From: Nevskia ramosa DSM 11499
Lineage (GTDB): Bacteria > Pseudomonadota > Gammaproteobacteria > Nevskiales > Nevskiaceae
Length of the DNA stretch: 64,000 bases
Reading direction: 5' to 3'
NCBI RefSeq assembly: GCF_000420645.1
Contig: NZ_ATVI01000008.1
Span: 124,001-188,000 of the forward strand
A program made the translations under genes and the position numbers. Below, piece after piece: positions 1 to 10,338 of the stretch. The first letter of the stretch is position 1. Each line of letters begins with the position of its first letter. The notes under the pieces were generated by a model. It was not told where the DNA came from. It made no database searches and worked only from the letters and a program-made list of their open reading frames with translations.

Positions 1-2
1 GC

Positions 3-233
3 AGCCGTCTCGCCGCCGAGCGCGATGCCTTGCTGGCGACGCTGCCGACCCTGCCCGGCGAGATCATCCTGGTCAGCAATGAAACCGGTCTCGGCGTGGT
101 GCCGCTCGGCGAGCTGACCCGGCGTTACTGCGATGAAGCCGGCTGGCTGCATCAGGCACTGGCGGCGCAATGCGAGCGGGTGGTGTTCACCGTTGCCGGC
201 CTGCCGATGGTGCTGAAGGAGGTGACGCGATGA
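3..233 (+). CDS. cobU: CobU C-terminus: adenosylcobinamide kinase / guanylyltransferase (5' truncated by window)
   Basis: This is the C-terminal ~76 residues of the bifunctional enzyme that phosphorylates adenosylcobinamide and transfers GMP to it in the nucleotide-loop assembly branch of cobalamin synthesis. The segment [10 protein letters not shown] followed by ARG-rich and '[13 protein letters not shown]' text is typical of the CobU/CobP C-terminal half. The open frame reaches the left window edge with no start, so the kinase P-loop lies outside. The stop TGA overlaps the ATG of cobT (ATGA), which implies translational coupling. The identity is further supported by the cobT, cobC and cobS genes that follow directly. 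Confidence 0.9.
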   Translation, partial: SRLAAERDALLATLPTLPGEIILVSNETGLGVVPLGELTRRYCDEAGWLHQALAAQCERVVFTVAGLPMVLKEVTR

Positions 234-1276
234 GCTGGTGGACGCAAGCCGCGCAGACGCCGGATTCCGGCTTCGAACAGGCCGCAAGGCTGCGACAGAC
301 CCAGCTGACCAAGCCAGCCGGATCGCTCGGGCAACTGGAGACTATGGCGATACGGCTGGCGGCTCTGCAGCGCCGCGAACAGCCGCGTGCCGAGCGGATC
401 GCGATCACCGTGTTCGCGGCCGATCACGGCATCGCTGCGCGTGGCGTATCGGCGTTTCCGCAGGCGGTGACCCAGCAGATGATCGGCAATTTTGCGGGTG
501 GCGGCGCGGCGATCAGCGTGCTGGCGCGGGCGCTGGGCGCGAGTCTGGAAGTGGTCGATGTCGGCAGCATCAACATCTGCGTGGTGCCGGCTGGTGTCGT
601 CGATGCGCGAGTCGCGGCGGGCACTGCGGATTTCTCGCGCGGGCCGGCGATGAGCGCGGCGCAGCTTGAGCAGGCCTTGATCGCCGGGCATGGGGCGGTT
701 GAGCGGGCAGGGGATGTCGACCTGTTCATCGCCGGCGACATGGGCATCGCCAACACCAGTGCCGCGACGGCGCTGGCCAGCGCGCTGCTCGGTGCCGCGC
801 CGAACGAGCTGGCCGGACCGGGCACCGGGCTCGATGCCGCAGGGGTCCGGGCCAAGGCGGTGGTGATCGCGGAAGCGCTGGCGCTGCACGCTGCACATCT
901 GGTTTCGCCGGAAGCGGTGCTGGCCAGACTCGGCGGCTTCGAGATCGCGGCGATCACCGGCAGCACCATCGCCTGCGCGCAACGCGGCGTGCCGGTGCTG
1001 GTCGACGGCTTCATCGCCAGCAGTGCCGCGCTGTGCGCCGTGCGCCTGAACCCCACCGTGTTGCCCTGGCTGATCTTCGCCCATCGCTCGGCGGAGCCCG
1101 GCCATGCGCGGATGCTGGCGGCGATGAATGCCGAGCCGCTGCTCGATCTCGGCCTGCGCCTCGGTGAAGCCAGCGGCGCGGCAGTCGCGGTGCCGCTGCT
1201 GCGCCTGGCCTGCGCGCTACACAACCAGATGGCGACGTTCGCCAGTGCGGGTGTCAGTGAAGGTCCGCCATGCTGA
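230..1276 (+). CDS. cobT: Nicotinate-nucleotide--dimethylbenzimidazole phosphoribosyltransferase CobT
   Basis: CobT makes alpha-ribazole 5'-phosphate from nicotinate mononucleotide and dimethylbenzimidazole, supplying the lower ligand of cobalamin. The 348-residue product starting MSWWTQ has the expected family length. Visible family segments are [12 protein letters not shown] near residue 30, [16 protein letters not shown] near 70, [14 protein letters not shown] near 170 and the C-terminal catalytic-Glu region around SAEPGH (residues ~285-290). I chose the ATG at 230 because it sits in the ATGA overlap with cobU; a longer upstream frame adds only unconserved sequence. The cobC start overlaps its 3' end by 7 nt. 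Confidence 0.95.
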   Translation: MSWWTQAAQTPDSGFEQAARLRQTQLTKPAGSLGQLETMAIRLAALQRREQPRAERIAITVFAADHGIAARGVSAFPQAVTQQMIGNFAGGGAAISVLARALGASLEVVDVGSINICVVPAGVVDARVAAGTADFSRGPAMSAAQLEQALIAGHGAVERAGDVDLFIAGDMGIANTSAATALASALLGAAPNELAGPGTGLDAAGVRAKAVVIAEALALHAAHLVSPEAVLARLGGFEIAAITGSTIACAQRGVPVLVDGFIASSAALCAVRLNPTVLPWLIFAHRSAEPGHARMLAAMNAEPLLDLGLRLGEASGAAVAVPLLRLACALHNQMATFASAGVSEGPPC

Positions 1277-1845
1277 GCCTGACCCTGCTGCGTCATGGTG
1301 CGGTCGATGAGCGGCCGTTCGTGCTCTGGGGGCAGCTCGATCCGCCGGTCAGCGCCGCCGGCCACGCGGCGATGCAGCGTGCGGTTGCCGGCCAACATTG
1401 GACCGGTGTGATCAGTTCGCCACTGCAGCGCTGCCGAAGCTTTGCGCAAGATCTGCAGCCGGACTGCCAGGTGATCGACGACCTGCGCGAGATGCACTTC
1501 GGCGTCTGGCAGGGCCTGACACCGGCCGAGGTGATGGCCAGCGATGGCGCGCGCTACGCCGCGTTTCAGGCTGATCCGGAAACGCTGATGCCGCCGGGAG
1601 GCGAAGCGCTGCCGGCATTCCGCTCGCGTGTGTTCGCCGCGCTGGCGCAATGGCGTGCCACTGCCCCGGACGGCGACTGGCTGTGCCTGACCCACGGCGG
1701 CGTGATCCGCGTGCTGTTGCAGGCATGGCTGCGGGTCGAGGATCACTGGCGGATCGCGGTGCCGCCGGCGACTTCCTTGAAATTTCTGCTGCCGGAGGGC
1801 GGTGATCCGGTGTTGCTCGCGCTGAGGCCGCCATGCGCGGTCTGA
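1270..1845 (+). CDS. cobC: Histidine phosphatase, alpha-ribazole phosphatase CobC
   Basis: A 191-residue member of the phosphoglycerate-mutase-like histidine phosphatase superfamily. The catalytic RHG motif is at the N-terminus ([10 protein letters not shown]), and the second conserved His is in [12 protein letters not shown] near residue 145. Its position between cobT and cobS makes removal of phosphate from alpha-ribazole-5'-phosphate (or adenosylcobalamin 5'-phosphate) the likely job. The ATG overlaps the end of cobT, and the 3' end overlaps the cobS start by 13 nt, so the four genes form one coupled operon. The fold alone would also fit other small phosphatases; the context decides the name. 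Confidence 0.88.
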   Translation: MLSLTLLRHGAVDERPFVLWGQLDPPVSAAGHAAMQRAVAGQHWTGVISSPLQRCRSFAQDLQPDCQVIDDLREMHFGVWQGLTPAEVMASDGARYAAFQADPETLMPPGGEALPAFRSRVFAALAQWRATAPDGDWLCLTHGGVIRVLLQAWLRVEDHWRIAVPPATSLKFLLPEGGDPVLLALRPPCAV

Positions 1846-2546
1846 TCCTCGCCATCCAGTTCCTGACCCGCCTGCCGACGCCTCAGGTGCGCGACTTCGA
1901 GCCTGCCGATCTGACCCGCTGCGCGGCCTGGTTTCCGCTGGTCGGCCTGATCATCGGCGCGTTGCTGGCCGGGCTGGCGATGCTGGTCCGCGATCAGCAT
2001 CCGGCGTTTGCCGCGCTGCTGGTGTTGGCGCTCTGGGTCTGGGTCACCGGCGGGCTGCATCTCGATGGCCTGGCCGATCTCGCCGATGCGCTCGGGGCTT
2101 CGCATCGCGATCCGAAGCGCTTCTTCGAGGTGTTGAAGGACCCGCACCTCGGCAGCTTCGGCGTGCTGGCGCTAGTGCTGATGCTGCTCGCCAAGCTGGT
2201 GCTGCTGACCCTGCCTGGAGCCAGTTTCGCGGCCCTGCTGCTGATCCCGGCCTGGGCGCGGCTGGCGCCACCGGTCTGGGTCTGGTGGCTGCCGCCGCTG
2301 CATGGCGGCATGGGCGATCGCTTCGCCTGGGATCGCCAGCCCTGGGCGGTGCTGCTGTGGGCGCTGGCCCTGGCAGTCGCCAGCGCCTGGCTCAGTCCGC
2401 GGCTGCTGATCGCGCCGATCCTGATCGCCGGCTGGGGCCTGTTCCTGAAGCGCCGGCTCGGCGGCCAGTGTGGCGATGCGCTCGGCGCTGGCATCGAACT
2501 GGTCGAAGTGGGCCTGCTGGTTGGCCTGGTGATTCAATGGATCTGA
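1833..2546 (+). CDS. cobS: Adenosylcobinamide-GDP ribazoletransferase CobS
   Basis: CobS is the integral membrane enzyme that joins adenosylcobinamide-GDP to alpha-ribazole (or its phosphate), the last step of nucleotide-loop assembly. The 237-residue product starts with the family signature LAIQFLTRLP. It contains GGLHLDGLADLADALGA near residue 75 with the Asp pair that binds metal, then KDPHLGSFG near 110, followed by several hydrophobic membrane helices and the C-terminal GGQCGDALGA segment near residue 210. It overlaps cobC and is the last gene of the cob operon in this window. Confidence 0.95.
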   Translation: MRGLILAIQFLTRLPTPQVRDFEPADLTRCAAWFPLVGLIIGALLAGLAMLVRDQHPAFAALLVLALWVWVTGGLHLDGLADLADALGASHRDPKRFFEVLKDPHLGSFGVLALVLMLLAKLVLLTLPGASFAALLLIPAWARLAPPVWVWWLPPLHGGMGDRFAWDRQPWAVLLWALALAVASAWLSPRLLIAPILIAGWGLFLKRRLGGQCGDALGAGIELVEVGLLVGLVIQWI

Positions 2547-2752
2547 GCGTCGTTACCGAACTTCACTTCCGGTTGCTTGCAGGCCGGCGCCGCGCTGACG
2601 CAAGGTAGCGATCGGGATCGTCGAGTGAATTTCCAGTTGATTTTCAGTCGATTTCCGGCCGTCACCGCGAACCATTGAGGGCGCGGCACGTCCAACCGGC
2701 TCAATCGCACCCCGCTGGGTGCGGGCCGGCTTCATGGCAAGCAAACTTTCTG

Positions 2753-4027
2753 ATGGATGAGAACAAACGCATGCGCAGAGTCATTGCCGTCGCGCTGGTG
2801 CTGGGCGCGATTGCCCTGCTGGCCGGGTATTTCGTGTTGCGCAAGCCGGCCGCGTCCGGCGCCAGTCATGAGGCCGCCGCTGGCAGCGCGGCCGAGCCCG
2901 GCGCGGGCAAGGGCGGTCACTCCGGCGCGAATGGGCCGATTCCGGTGCTGATCGCCGATGTCGGCCGCCGCGATGTGCCGATCTATCTCGATGGCCTCGG
3001 CACCGTGCAGGCGTTCAACACGGTGACGGTGCGGCCGCAGGTCAGCGGCCAGCTGGTTTCGGTGGCCTTCGAGGAAGGCCAGACGGTGAAGGCCGGCGAG
3101 CTGCTGGCGCAGATCGATCCGCGCAACTTCGAGGCGCAGCTGCAGCAGGCCCAGGCGCAGAAAGCCCAGAACCAGGCGCTGCTGAATACCGCCAAACGCG
3201 ATCTGCAGCGCTTCAGCGAACTGGTGGGCGATGGCTATGTGTCGAAGCAGCAGCTCGACACCCAGGCCCAGACCGTGGCCCAGACCGAAGCAACCGTGCG
3301 CGCCAACGAGGCCGCCGTGCAGAGCGCGCGCATCTCGCTCGGCTTCGCGCGGGTCACCGCGCCGATCTCCGGCATCACCGGCCTGCGGCTGGTCGATGTC
3401 GGCAACATCGTCGACGCCGGCACCAGCACCGGCATCGTCGTGGTCACCCAGGTGATGCCGATCTCGGTGGTGTTCACCTTGCCCGAGCAGAGCCTGGCCG
3501 ATATCCGCGCCGCGGGCGGAGCGGGGAAGTCAGGCGTCAAGGTGCTGGCCTTCGATCGCGACAACAGCAAGCAGATCGCCACCGGCGAGCTGACCGTGGT
3601 CGACAACCAGATCGACCAGACCACCGGCACCATCCGCATGAAAGCGACGTTCGCCAACCAGGATCGCGCGCTGTGGCCGGGCCAGTTCGTCAACATGCGG
3701 TTGCTGGTGCGCACCGAGAAGAACGGCCTGGTGATTCCCGCCAGCGCCGTGCAGCGCGGCCCGAACGGCGACTTCGTCTATGTCGAGAAGACCGACGACC
3801 AGGGCGCCCGCATCGCCGACAAGCGCGACGTCACCGTCGCCCGCAGCGAGAACGGCACGGCGCTGATCGCCAAGGGTTTGAACGACGGCGATCGCATCGT
3901 CGTCGAGGGCCAGTACCGCCTGCAGCCGGGCTCGAAGATTCGTCTGGCCAGCGATCCGGCACCGGATGCCAAGGCTGCCGGCAAGGCTAGTGAGCGCGCA
4001 GGCGCTGGCGCAGCGGCGTCACGTTGA
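2753..4027 (+). CDS. RND efflux periplasmic adaptor (MdtA-like membrane fusion protein)
   Basis: This is a periplasmic adaptor of a tripartite RND exporter. An N-terminal membrane anchor (VIAVALVLGAIALLAGYFVL) is followed by a low-complexity linker. Next come the lipoyl/barrel-sandwich half GTVQAFNTVTVRPQVSGQL, a glutamine- and alanine-rich helical hairpin (about residues 130-200), and the beta-barrel and membrane-proximal domains, with GQFVNMRLLV and VIPASAVQRGPNGDFVYV near 310-340. This matches the MdtA subfamily. ATG 2753 is used; ATG 2771 (MRRVIAV) is also possible because a GGATGAG-like element precedes it. The two pump genes follow after 34 nt. No outer-membrane channel gene is seen, so a TolC-like partner is probably encoded elsewhere. 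Confidence 0.9.
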   Translation: MDENKRMRRVIAVALVLGAIALLAGYFVLRKPAASGASHEAAAGSAAEPGAGKGGHSGANGPIPVLIADVGRRDVPIYLDGLGTVQAFNTVTVRPQVSGQLVSVAFEEGQTVKAGELLAQIDPRNFEAQLQQAQAQKAQNQALLNTAKRDLQRFSELVGDGYVSKQQLDTQAQTVAQTEATVRANEAAVQSARISLGFARVTAPISGITGLRLVDVGNIVDAGTSTGIVVVTQVMPISVVFTLPEQSLADIRAAGGAGKSGVKVLAFDRDNSKQIATGELTVVDNQIDQTTGTIRMKATFANQDRALWPGQFVNMRLLVRTEKNGLVIPASAVQRGPNGDFVYVEKTDDQGARIADKRDVTVARSENGTALIAKGLNDGDRIVVEGQYRLQPGSKIRLASDPAPDAKAAGKASERAGAGAAASR

Positions 4028-4061
4028 GCCTACCGACCAGCTTCGGACGAGCGACCCAGCC

Positions 4062-7000
4062 ATGAGCGTCTCCGAGCCCTTCATCTCGCGCCCGATCGCG
4101 ACCACGCTGTTGATGATCGCGGTGCTGCTGCTCGGTGCACTCGGCTATCGCGGCTTGCCGATCGCGGCTCTCCCGGACGTCGATTTCCCGACCATCCAGG
4201 TCACCACGCAGTTGCCGGGCGCCAGCCCGCAGGTGATCGAATCGCTGGTGACGACACCTCTGGAGCGGCAGTTCGGCACCATCGCCGGCATGTCGTCGAT
4301 GAACTCGAACTCGGCGTTCGGCCTGTCGACGATCACGCTGCAGTTCGTGCTCGACCGCGACATCGACAATGCCGCGCAGGACGTGCAGGCAGCGATCAAC
4401 GCGGCGCGCGGCACCTTGCCGAATGACCTGCCGTATCCGCCGGTCTACAACAAGGTCAACCCGGCCGATGCGCCGATCCTGCAGCTGGCGATCAGCTCCG
4501 AAGTGCTGCCGCAGAACCAGGTCGCTGATTTCGCCGATTCGGTGCTGGCGCAGAAGCTGTCGCAGGTCAGTGGCGTCGGTCTGGTGTCGATCCAGGGCAA
4601 CCAGCGGCCGGCGGTGCGCATCCAGGCCAATCCGACCGCGCTGGCCGGGCTGCAGCTGGGGCTGGAAGACATCCGCACCGCGCTTCAGCAGGCCAACGTC
4701 AACGCGCCGAAAGGCAGCTTCGATGGCCCGAAGCAGAGCTTCACGATCGGCTCCAATGACCAGATCATTTCGGCGGACGAATACAAGCCGGTGATCATTG
4801 CTTACCGCAATGGTGCGCCGGTGCGCCTGAGCGACATCGCCTCGGTTATTGAAGGTATCGAGAACGAACAGCTCGCGGCTTGGGTCGGTGCCCGCAGCGC
4901 GGTGCTCGTCGATGTCCGCCGCCAGCCCGGCGCCAATATCATCGAAACCGTGCAGCGCATCCAGGCGCTGCTGCCGCAGCTGACCGCGAACATCCCGGCG
5001 TCGATCCATCTTGAAGTGCTCGCCGATCGCACCGAAACCATCCGCGCCTCGGTGCACGACGTGCAGTTCACGATGATGCTCACCGTGGTGCTGGTGGTGA
5101 TGGTGATCTTCGTGTTCCTGCGCAAGCTGTGGGCGACGGTGATCCCCAGCGTGGCGCTGCCGCTGTCGATCATCGGCACCTTCGGCGTCATGGCGCTGTG
5201 CGGCTTCTCGCTCGACAATTTGAGCCTGATGGCGCTGACCATCGCCACCGGTTTCGTCGTCGACGATGCGATCGTGATGATCGAGAACATCGTCCGCTAC
5301 ATCGAAGCCGGTGAAGACCCGGAAACCGCGGCGCGCAAGGGCGCCAAGCAGATCGGCTTCACCGTGGTGTCGCTGACCGTCAGCCTGATCGCGGTGTTCA
5401 TCCCGCTACTGTTCATGAGCGGCGTCATCGGCCGGCTGTTCCGCGAATTCGCGCTGGTGCTGACCATCGCCGTGACCTTGTCGGCCTTCGTCTCGCTGAC
5501 CCTGACGCCGATGATGTGCGCCAAGCTGCTCAAGGCCGAAGACCCGAATGCCAAGCACGGCAAGCTGTTCCAGTGGAGCGAGCGGCAGTTCGACAACTTG
5601 CTCGATGGCTATTCCCGGAGCCTGCGCTGGGTGATGGCAAGGCCGAAGCAGACCCTGCTGGTCTTCGGCCTCACCCTGATCGCCACCGCCTGGCTGTTCA
5701 TCAGCATTCCCAAGGGCCTGCTGCCGCAGCAGGACACTGGCGTGATCGTCGGCGTTGCCGAAGCCGAGGCGAGCATCTCGTTCCCGGCGATGCAGGCGCG
5801 TACGTTCGCGCTGTCTGAGGCGATTCGCGTCGATCCGGACGTGAAGAGCGTTGCCGCGTTCGTCGGCTCCGGCAGCATCAATCCGACCTTGAACACCGGC
5901 CGCCTGAACATCGTGCTGAAGCCGCGTGGCGAACGGAGCACGAGTGCCGATGGCGTCATTCGCCGGCTGAAGCGGCTCGCCGCCAATGTCGAAGGCATCA
6001 CCCTGTTCATGCAGCCGGTGCAGGATCTGCAGATCGACAGCCGCATCGCCCGTACCCAGTTTCAACTGGTGCTGAAAAGCCTCGATGCCGCCGAGCTGGC
6101 CGAGTGGACGCCGAAGTTCATCGATGCGCTGAAACGCCAGCCCGAGTTGACCGATGTCACCACCGATCAGCAGGTCGATGGCCTGTACCTGAAGCTCGAC
6201 ATCCAGCGCGATCGCGCCAGCCGCCTCGGTGTGCCGGTGCAGGCGATCGACGACACGCTGTATGACGCCTTCGGTCAGCGCCAGGTGACGACCATCTTCA
6301 CCGCGATCAACCAGTACCGGGTGGTGCTCGAAGTGCCTCCGGAGTTCCGCAAGCGGCCCGATGCGCTCGATCAGCTCTATGTGAAATCGACCACCGGGAG
6401 CCTGGTGCCGCTGTCCGCGGTGGCGACGGCGACGACGGTGCGCGGCCCGCTGGTGCTGAGCCATCTCGGCCAGCTGCCGGCGGCCACCTTGTCGTTCAAT
6501 CTCGCGGCCGGACAGTCACTGAGCCACGCCTTGCCGGCGATCGATGCAGCGGCCGCCGAGATCGGCCTGCCGACCTCGGTGCAGCGCAGCTTCTCCGGCA
6601 GTGCCGCCGAATTCCAGACTTCGCTGGCCAGCATGCCCTGGCTGATCCTGGCGGCCATTGTCGTGATCTACATCGTGCTTGGCGTGCTCTACGAGAGCTA
6701 CATCCACCCGATCACGATCCTGTCGACCCTGCCGTCCGCCGGCGTCGGCGCGCTGCTGGCGCTGCTGCTGACCGGGCAGGACTTCTCGGTGGTGGCGCTG
6801 ATCGGTGTGGTGCTGTTGATCGGCATCGTCAAGAAGAACGCGATCATGATGATCGACTTCGCTCTGGAGGCCGAGCGCGATCAGGGCAAACCGCCGCATG
6901 AGGCGATCTTCGAAGCGGCCTGCCTGCGTTTCCGGCCGATCATGATGACGACGATGGCCGCGCTGCTCGGCGCGCTGCCGCTGGCGCTGGAATCGGGTAC

Positions 7001-7175
7001 TGGCTCGGAGCTGCGCAATCCCCTCGGCATCGCCATCGTCGGCGGCCTGATCCTCAGCCAGATGCTGACCCTGTACACGACGCCGGTCATCTATCTGGCG
7101 ATGGACAAGCTGGCCAAGCGCTTCAGCCGCAAGGACGGCGAAGCCGAACCGAGCGCGGTGGTGCACCTGAAGTGA
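4062..7175 (+). CDS. RND multidrug efflux pump inner-membrane subunit, MdtB-like
   Basis: A 1037-residue HAE1-type RND transporter. It starts MSVSEPFISRPIATTLLMIAV, has the usual twelve-helix layout with two large periplasmic loops, and carries the TM4 proton-relay segment GFVVDDAIVMIENI near residue 405. The TM11-12 motifs IGIVKKNAIMMIDFALEAE and FRPIMMTTMAALLGALPLA are near 925-975. The start was placed at the ATG in front of the conserved N-terminus, not at the upstream in-frame start that overlaps the adaptor gene. Its stop overlaps the GTG start of the next pump gene. In E. coli MdtB and MdtC form a mixed trimer; the same B/C pairing is inferred here from the tandem order. Confidence 0.92.
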   Translation: MSVSEPFISRPIATTLLMIAVLLLGALGYRGLPIAALPDVDFPTIQVTTQLPGASPQVIESLVTTPLERQFGTIAGMSSMNSNSAFGLSTITLQFVLDRDIDNAAQDVQAAINAARGTLPNDLPYPPVYNKVNPADAPILQLAISSEVLPQNQVADFADSVLAQKLSQVSGVGLVSIQGNQRPAVRIQANPTALAGLQLGLEDIRTALQQANVNAPKGSFDGPKQSFTIGSNDQIISADEYKPVIIAYRNGAPVRLSDIASVIEGIENEQLAAWVGARSAVLVDVRRQPGANIIETVQRIQALLPQLTANIPASIHLEVLADRTETIRASVHDVQFTMMLTVVLVVMVIFVFLRKLWATVIPSVALPLSIIGTFGVMALCGFSLDNLSLMALTIATGFVVDDAIVMIENIVRYIEAGEDPETAARKGAKQIGFTVVSLTVSLIAVFIPLLFMSGVIGRLFREFALVLTIAVTLSAFVSLTLTPMMCAKLLKAEDPNAKHGKLFQWSERQFDNLLDGYSRSLRWVMARPKQTLLVFGLTLIATAWLFISIPKGLLPQQDTGVIVGVAEAEASISFPAMQARTFALSEAIRVDPDVKSVAAFVGSGSINPTLNTGRLNIVLKPRGERSTSADGVIRRLKRLAANVEGITLFMQPVQDLQIDSRIARTQFQLVLKSLDAAELAEWTPKFIDALKRQPELTDVTTDQQVDGLYLKLDIQRDRASRLGVPVQAIDDTLYDAFGQRQVTTIFTAINQYRVVLEVPPEFRKRPDALDQLYVKSTTGSLVPLSAVATATTVRGPLVLSHLGQLPAATLSFNLAAGQSLSHALPAIDAAAAEIGLPTSVQRSFSGSAAEFQTSLASMPWLILAAIVVIYIVLGVLYESYIHPITILSTLPSAGVGALLALLLTGQDFSVVALIGVVLLIGIVKKNAIMMIDFALEAERDQGKPPHEAIFEAACLRFRPIMMTTMAALLGALPLALESGTGSELRNPLGIAIVGGLILSQMLTLYTTPVIYLAMDKLAKRFSRKDGEAEPSAVVHLK

Positions 7176-10100
7176 ACCTCAGCGCGCCCTTCATCGCGCG
7201 GCCGATCGGCACTTCGCTGCTGGCGATCGGCATCTTCCTGCTCGGCGTGATCGCCTACGCGCGGCTGCCGGTGGCCCCGCTGCCGCAGGTGGAATTTCCG
7301 ATCATTTTTGTCTCGACCCAGCAGCCGGGTGCTTCGCCCGAAACCATGGCGCAGACCGTGGCCGCGCCGCTGGAACGGCGCTTCGGGCAGATTCCCGGCG
7401 TCAACGAGATCACTTCGTCGAGCGCGCTGGGCAGCGCCACCGTGGTGCTGCAGTTCGATCTCGATCGCGACATCGATGGTGCCGCGCGGGACGTGCAGGC
7501 GGCGATCAATGCCTCGCTCGCCGATCTGCCTGCGGGCCTGCCGGCGCCGCCGACCTGGCGCAAGGCCAATCCCAACGATTCACCGATCCTGATCCTGGCG
7601 CTGACCTCCGATACCGTCGGCCTGGACAAGGTCTACGAGTTCGCCGACAACCAGCTGAACCCGAGTCTGTCGCAGGTCGAAGGTGTTGCCGAAGTGCAGA
7701 TCTCCGGCGCTGCGAAGCCGGCGATCCGCATCCAGGCGAACCCGGCGCAGCTTGCGCAGATGGGCCTGTCGCTGGCGACGGTGCGCACCGCCGTCAACGC
7801 GCTGACCGTCAATCGCGCCAAGGGCTCCTTGAGCGACGAGGCGCAGACCTGGGTCATCGATGCCGATGATCAGCTGGCCACCGTCGAGGATTTCCGCAAT
7901 GCCATCATCGCCACCCGTGACGGCGTGCCGATTCCGCTGTCCTCGGTCGCCACGGTCATCAATGGCCAGGAGAACGCCCGCCTGGCCGGCTGGTACAACG
8001 GCAAGCGCGCGGTGCTGGTGTTCATCCGCAAGCAGGCCGATGCCAACGTCATCGAGACCGTCGACCAGATTCTCGATCAGCTGCCGGCCCTGCGCGCCAG
8101 CCTGCCGCCGGGTGTCGAGCTGTCGATCCAGGCCGATCGCACGCAGACCATTCGCGCTTCGGTCGACGAGGTCCAGATTGCGCTGGTGCTGTCGACCGCG
8201 CTGGTGATCCTGGTGATGTTCCTGTTCCTGCGCCGGGGCGTGCCGACGGCGATCGCCGGCGTCACCGTGCCATTGGCGCTGGCTGCGACCTTCGCGGCGA
8301 TGTGGCTGCTCGACTACAGCCTCGACAACCTGTCGCTGCTGGCGCTGACGGTGTCGGTGGGTTTCGTCGTCGACGATGCGATCGTGGTCATCGAGAACAT
8401 CGTTCGCCATATCGAGGCCGGCGAGAAGCCGCGGGATGCCGCGCTGCGCGGGGCCAAGGAAATCGGCTTCACGGTGCTGTCGATCACCGTGTCCCTGATC
8501 GCCGTGTTCATCCCGATCCTGTTCCTGGCCGGCATTCCCGGCCGGCTGTTTCGCGAGTTCTCGGTAACCCTGGCGGTTGCCGTCGCGGTATCGGCGCTGA
8601 TCTCGCTGACCCTGACGCCAACCCTGTGCGCGAAGTTTCTGCGCCCCGAAAATCATGAGCGCGTGCCGGGCCGGCTCGAACGCGGCCTGGAAGCCGGCCT
8701 GGCCTGGCTGCTGTCCGGCTATCGGGTGCTGCTGCTCTGGGCGCTGCGCCACACGCGGATCATGGCGCTGTTCACGCTCGGCACCGTGTTCCTCACCGGC
8801 TACCTGTACACGATCGTGCCGAAGGGCTTCTTCCCGCAGCAGGACACCGGTTTCATCTCCGGCAATCTGGTGGCCGCGCAGGACACCTCGTTCGCGGCGA
8901 TCGCCGAAAAGACCCTGAAGGTGGCCGATGTCGTGCTCGCCGATCCGGCCGTGCAGTCGGCGGTGTACTTCGTCGGCGGCAGCCGCGGCGCCTCGAATTC
9001 CGGGCGCATGTTCATCAACCTGAAGACGCCTGAGCAGGGCCGCAAGATCAGCGCCGACAAGGTCATCGAACGGCTGCGGCCGAAGACCGCGAAAGTCGAA
9101 GGCATCGAGATGTATCTGCAGGCGGTGCAGGATCTGCGCGCCGGTGGCCGCTCCGGCCGCTCGCAATACCTGTACGCGTTGCGCGCGCCCGAAGCGAAGG
9201 ACTTGTACGAGTGGACGCCGAAGCTGGTCGAGCGCCTGAAGAAGATGCCGCAGCTGGTCGACGTTTCCTCCGATCTGGAAACCGGCGCGCTGCAGTTGAA
9301 TGTCATCGTCAATCGCGATGCTGCGTCACGTCTCGGCCTGCGTCCGGCCACCGTCGACCAAGCGTTGTACGACGCTTTCGGCCAGCGCCAGATCGCGCTG
9401 ATCTACGACCGTACCAACACCCATCGGGTAATCCTCGAAGCCACGCCGGACGAGCAGCAGGATCCTTCCGAACTGGCCCGCATCCAGGTGGCCACGCCGT
9501 CCGGTGTCGCGGTGCCGCTGTCGGCGATCGCCCGCTTCGAGTTCGGCACCGCGCCGCTGTCGATCAATCACGAAGGCCAGTTCACCGTCGTCAATCTGAC
9601 CTTCAATCTGATGCCGGGCGCCAGCTTGCCGCAGGTCGAAGCGCAGATCGGCAAGGCGATGGTCGATCTGCAGATGCCGGGCGAGATACGCGGCGGCTTC
9701 GGCGGCAGTGCCGCGCTGTTCGCCAGCGGCCTCGATGCCTTCCCGATCCTGCTGCTCACCGCGCTGCTCGCGGTCTACATCGTGCTCGGCATGCTCTACG
9801 AAAGCTGGGTGCATCCGCTGACCATCCTGTCGACGATCCCCTCGGCCGGCATCGGCGCGCTGCTGGCGCTGCTGGCCTTCGACATGGAACTGTCCCTGGT
9901 CGCGATCATCGGCATCATCCTGCTGATCGGCATCGTCAAGAAGAACGCCATCCTGATGATCGATTTCGCGCTGGAAGCCCAGCGCCACCGCGGCATGAGC
10001 CCGCGCGACGCGATCTTCGAAGCCTGCATGACCCGCTTCCGACCGATCACCATGACGACCATGGCCGCCGTATTCGGCGCCGTACCGCTGGCGATCGGCC

Positions 10101-10279
10101 TGGGCACGGGCTCGGAACTGCGTCAGCCGCTCGGCGTCGCGATCATCGGGGGTCTGCTGCTGAGTCAGCTGCTGACCCTGCTGACCACCCCGATCGTCTA
10201 CCTCGGTTTCGAGAAGATCACCGGCTGGCGCCGCCGCCGCCGCGAGCGCCGGACGAACCTGAACGCAGCGCCAATCTGA
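7172..10279 (+). CDS. RND multidrug efflux pump inner-membrane subunit, MdtC-like
   Basis: A second HAE1-type RND subunit of 1035 residues starting at a GTG (NLSAPFIARPIGTSLLAIGI) that overlaps the previous stop (GTGA). The proton-relay motif GFVVDDAIVVIENIVRHIEAGE is near residue 400. The C-terminal IGIVKKNAILMIDFALEAQ and FRPITMTTMAAVFGAVPLA segments are intact. The protein is full length and clearly paralogous to its upstream neighbour. The adaptor-pump-pump order matches mdtABC; in E. coli that system exports bile salts, novobiocin and similar amphiphiles. The substrate here cannot be read from sequence. Confidence 0.92.
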   Translation: MNLSAPFIARPIGTSLLAIGIFLLGVIAYARLPVAPLPQVEFPIIFVSTQQPGASPETMAQTVAAPLERRFGQIPGVNEITSSSALGSATVVLQFDLDRDIDGAARDVQAAINASLADLPAGLPAPPTWRKANPNDSPILILALTSDTVGLDKVYEFADNQLNPSLSQVEGVAEVQISGAAKPAIRIQANPAQLAQMGLSLATVRTAVNALTVNRAKGSLSDEAQTWVIDADDQLATVEDFRNAIIATRDGVPIPLSSVATVINGQENARLAGWYNGKRAVLVFIRKQADANVIETVDQILDQLPALRASLPPGVELSIQADRTQTIRASVDEVQIALVLSTALVILVMFLFLRRGVPTAIAGVTVPLALAATFAAMWLLDYSLDNLSLLALTVSVGFVVDDAIVVIENIVRHIEAGEKPRDAALRGAKEIGFTVLSITVSLIAVFIPILFLAGIPGRLFREFSVTLAVAVAVSALISLTLTPTLCAKFLRPENHERVPGRLERGLEAGLAWLLSGYRVLLLWALRHTRIMALFTLGTVFLTGYLYTIVPKGFFPQQDTGFISGNLVAAQDTSFAAIAEKTLKVADVVLADPAVQSAVYFVGGSRGASNSGRMFINLKTPEQGRKISADKVIERLRPKTAKVEGIEMYLQAVQDLRAGGRSGRSQYLYALRAPEAKDLYEWTPKLVERLKKMPQLVDVSSDLETGALQLNVIVNRDAASRLGLRPATVDQALYDAFGQRQIALIYDRTNTHRVILEATPDEQQDPSELARIQVATPSGVAVPLSAIARFEFGTAPLSINHEGQFTVVNLTFNLMPGASLPQVEAQIGKAMVDLQMPGEIRGGFGGSAALFASGLDAFPILLLTALLAVYIVLGMLYESWVHPLTILSTIPSAGIGALLALLAFDMELSLVAIIGIILLIGIVKKNAILMIDFALEAQRHRGMSPRDAIFEACMTRFRPITMTTMAAVFGAVPLAIGLGTGSELRQPLGVAIIGGLLLSQLLTLLTTPIVYLGFEKITGWRRRRRERRTNLNAAPI

Positions 10280-10338
10280 AATATCTCCGGGCTGAGTGCC
10301 AAATCCGGCCACCAAAACGGTTAGACTGCGCGCCCAGT